A stretch of DNA of 6,811 nucleotides from Actinomycetales bacterium (GTDB lineage: Bacteria > Actinomycetota > Actinomycetes > Mycobacteriales > Mycobacteriaceae): assembly GCA_012841845.1 (NCBI GenBank), contig DUTZ01000177.1, positions 1 through 6,811 on the forward strand. The letters are read 5' to 3'. A program made the translations under genes and the position numbers. The notes beneath the pieces were generated by a model. It was not told where the DNA came from, ran no database searches, and worked only from the letters and a program-made list of their open reading frames with translations. Below are positions 5,948 to 6,811 of the stretch, piece after piece. Each line of letters begins with the position of its first letter. Position 1 is the stretch's first letter.

Positions 5948-5952
5948 AGAGT

Positions 5953-6402
5953 ATGAGCGCCTACAGGAAGGTCGTCGTCGGTACCGACGGTTCCGAATCG
6001 TCGTTTCGGGCGGTCGAGCGCGCGGCGACCTTGGCGGCCGGCGAGGACGCCACCCTGGTGATCGCCTGCGCGTACGTCCTGGCCGACCAGCGGTCCGTGA
6101 GCCACGCCGCCGACCAGCTGGGCGACGACGCCTACCAGATCCGCGGCGACAACCCGGCGGAGGACATCGTCCGCAGCGCCCGCGAGCGTGCCGTCGCGGC
6201 GGGCGCAGGGACCATCGAGGCGCGCACCGTCAAGGGCGCCCCGGTGGAGTCGCTCATCAAGCTCGCCGACGACGTGGGGGCCGACCTGCTGGTGGTGGGC
6301 AACAAGGGCCTCAACTCCCTCACCGGCCGGCTGCTGGGCTCGGTCCCGGCCGACGCCGCTCGTCGCGCGACCTGCGACGTGCTCATCGTCCACACGACCT
6401 GA
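5953..6402 (+). CDS. universal stress protein, Rv1636-like (nucleotide/cAMP-binding USP)
   Basis: The 149-residue single-domain USP is close to the M. tuberculosis protein Rv1636 (TB15.3), shown in mycobacteria to bind cAMP and ATP. It begins MSAYRKVVVGTDGS, with the family's N-terminal Asp at D12. It ends with the nucleotide loop G116-x2-G119-x9-G129-S130, then the C-terminal DVLIVHTT strand. The ATP/cAMP loop is intact, so it should be a nucleotide-binding rather than a non-binding USP. It probably acts as a cytosolic dimer that buffers or senses adenine nucleotides; its partner is unknown. It follows uvrB on the same strand after 126 bp with its own apparent promoter, and the same two families lie near each other in mycobacteria. 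Its stop is 6 bp from the stop of a convergent gene. Family certain, cAMP role by homology. Confidence 0.95.
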   Translation: MSAYRKVVVGTDGSESSFRAVERAATLAAGEDATLVIACAYVLADQRSVSHAADQLGDDAYQIRGDNPAEDIVRSARERAVAAGAGTIEARTVKGAPVESLIKLADDVGADLLVVGNKGLNSLTGRLLGSVPADAARRATCDVLIVHTT

Positions 6403-6408
6403 CGGCGG

Positions 6409-6811
6409 TCAGCCGCAGAGGTGCGAGCGGCTCGCGTCCACGAGGGCGCGGCCCACGTCCGCGGCGTCGGCTCCGCCATCGCCGTCGCGGGCGGCCAGTG
6501 CGGTGGTGAAGGGACGGACGCTGTCGAGGACCGTCTCCGGGTCCGCACCCTCGGCGATGCCGCGGCAGATCCCCAGCCCCACCTCGACGGCCGTGTCGGC
6601 CGCGGTGTCCGTCGCGACGCCGCGCCCGGCGAGGTCGTCGAGGAACGCCTGTTCGTCGCTGCTGCGCTCCGCGCCGGTGCCGGTGCCCGACGGCGTGTCC
6701 GCGGGTTCCTGTCCGCCGGGGGCGGAGGCGGCGGCGGTCCCGGTGGTCTCCGCGGGCTCGTCCGCCGGGCTCGCGCATCCCGCGGCCGCCGCGACCCCGA
6801 CGAGGCCCGCC
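6409..6811 (-). CDS. DUF732 lipoprotein, 5' end cut by the window edge
   Basis: An open frame without stops runs leftward from the window end to TGA at 6411-6409. The visible part starts inside a signal peptide (AGLVGVAAAAG), followed by lipobox A-A-G-C with the Cys codon at 6777-6775, so the mature protein is a 122-residue lipoprotein anchored to the outer membrane face. A 39-residue linker rich in Ala, Gly, Thr, Pro and Glu (to about 6658) leads to a compact helical domain beginning DEQAFLDDLAGRGV, which resembles DUF732. Its two cysteines (codons at 6567-6565 and 6417-6415, the latter in the terminal HLCG) are where DUF732 proteins usually form a disulfide. The function of DUF732 is unknown. 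The start codon lies outside the window, so the gene is easily missed. Confidence 0.75.
   Translation of the reverse strand, partial: AGLVGVAAAAGCASPADEPAETTGTAAASAPGGQEPADTPSGTGTGAERSSDEQAFLDDLAGRGVATDTAADTAVEVGLGICRGIAEGADPETVLDSVRPFTTALAARDGDGGADAADVGRALVDASRSHLCG

Noticed and set aside
5884..5952. 23-residue N-terminal extension of the stress protein
   Set aside because: A strong purine-rich RBS precedes the ATG at 5953, and the protein from there matches Rv1636 from its first residues.
6383..6778. 131-codon minus-strand open frame beginning MREPGG
   Set aside because: It is out of frame with the lipobox and DUF732-like domain, is Arg-rich without features, and overlaps the end of the stress protein gene.
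1..6811. CRISPR arrays, tRNA/rRNA genes, transposases, toxin-antitoxin or defence genes
   Set aside because: Looked for on both strands; nothing with the required repeats, structures or motifs was seen.

Overview
The window is very GC-rich DNA from an actinobacterium. The gene content points to the mycolic-acid group (Mycobacteriales, for example Dietzia, Gordonia or a relative). It holds uvrB, a universal stress protein close to M. tuberculosis Rv1636, a DUF402 protein like Rv1632c, a DUF732 lipoprotein and two secreted DUF4185 proteins. The genus is an inference; no rRNA or other marker is present.

Layout. Bases 1-61 are a short non-coding tail, possibly with the last codons of a plus-strand gene. 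A minus-strand operon runs from 3554 down to 62. It encodes a secreted DUF4185 protein (3554-2187), a secreted DUF4185 paralogue (2124-610) and a small DUF402 protein (610-62) whose ATG overlaps the preceding stop. The 133-bp intergenic region 3555-3687 drives transcription both ways and is dense in signals: overlapping divergent -10 elements, a 17-bp perfect inverted repeat, a PafBC/RecA-NDp-like promoter pointing at the DUF4185 operon, and an apparent leaderless promoter for uvrB. Plus-strand uvrB (3688-5826) is followed by a 126-bp gap with a candidate promoter and structured leader, then the stress protein gene (5953-6402). It ends 6 bp from the stop of a convergent, 5'-truncated DUF732 lipoprotein gene (6409 to beyond 6811).

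How the genes may work together. UvrB is the damage-verification helicase of nucleotide excision repair. DUF4185 proteins elsewhere have been shown to be endo-D-arabinofuranosidases (family GH183), so the secreted pair may trim or remodel arabinogalactan or lipoarabinomannan of the cell's own envelope. The DUF402 protein may be a metal-dependent nucleotide phosphatase. The notable hypothesis is that a damage-type promoter could couple this putative wall-remodelling operon to DNA-repair conditions. That rests on motif reading only. I see no mobile element, CRISPR array, RNA gene or defence system.
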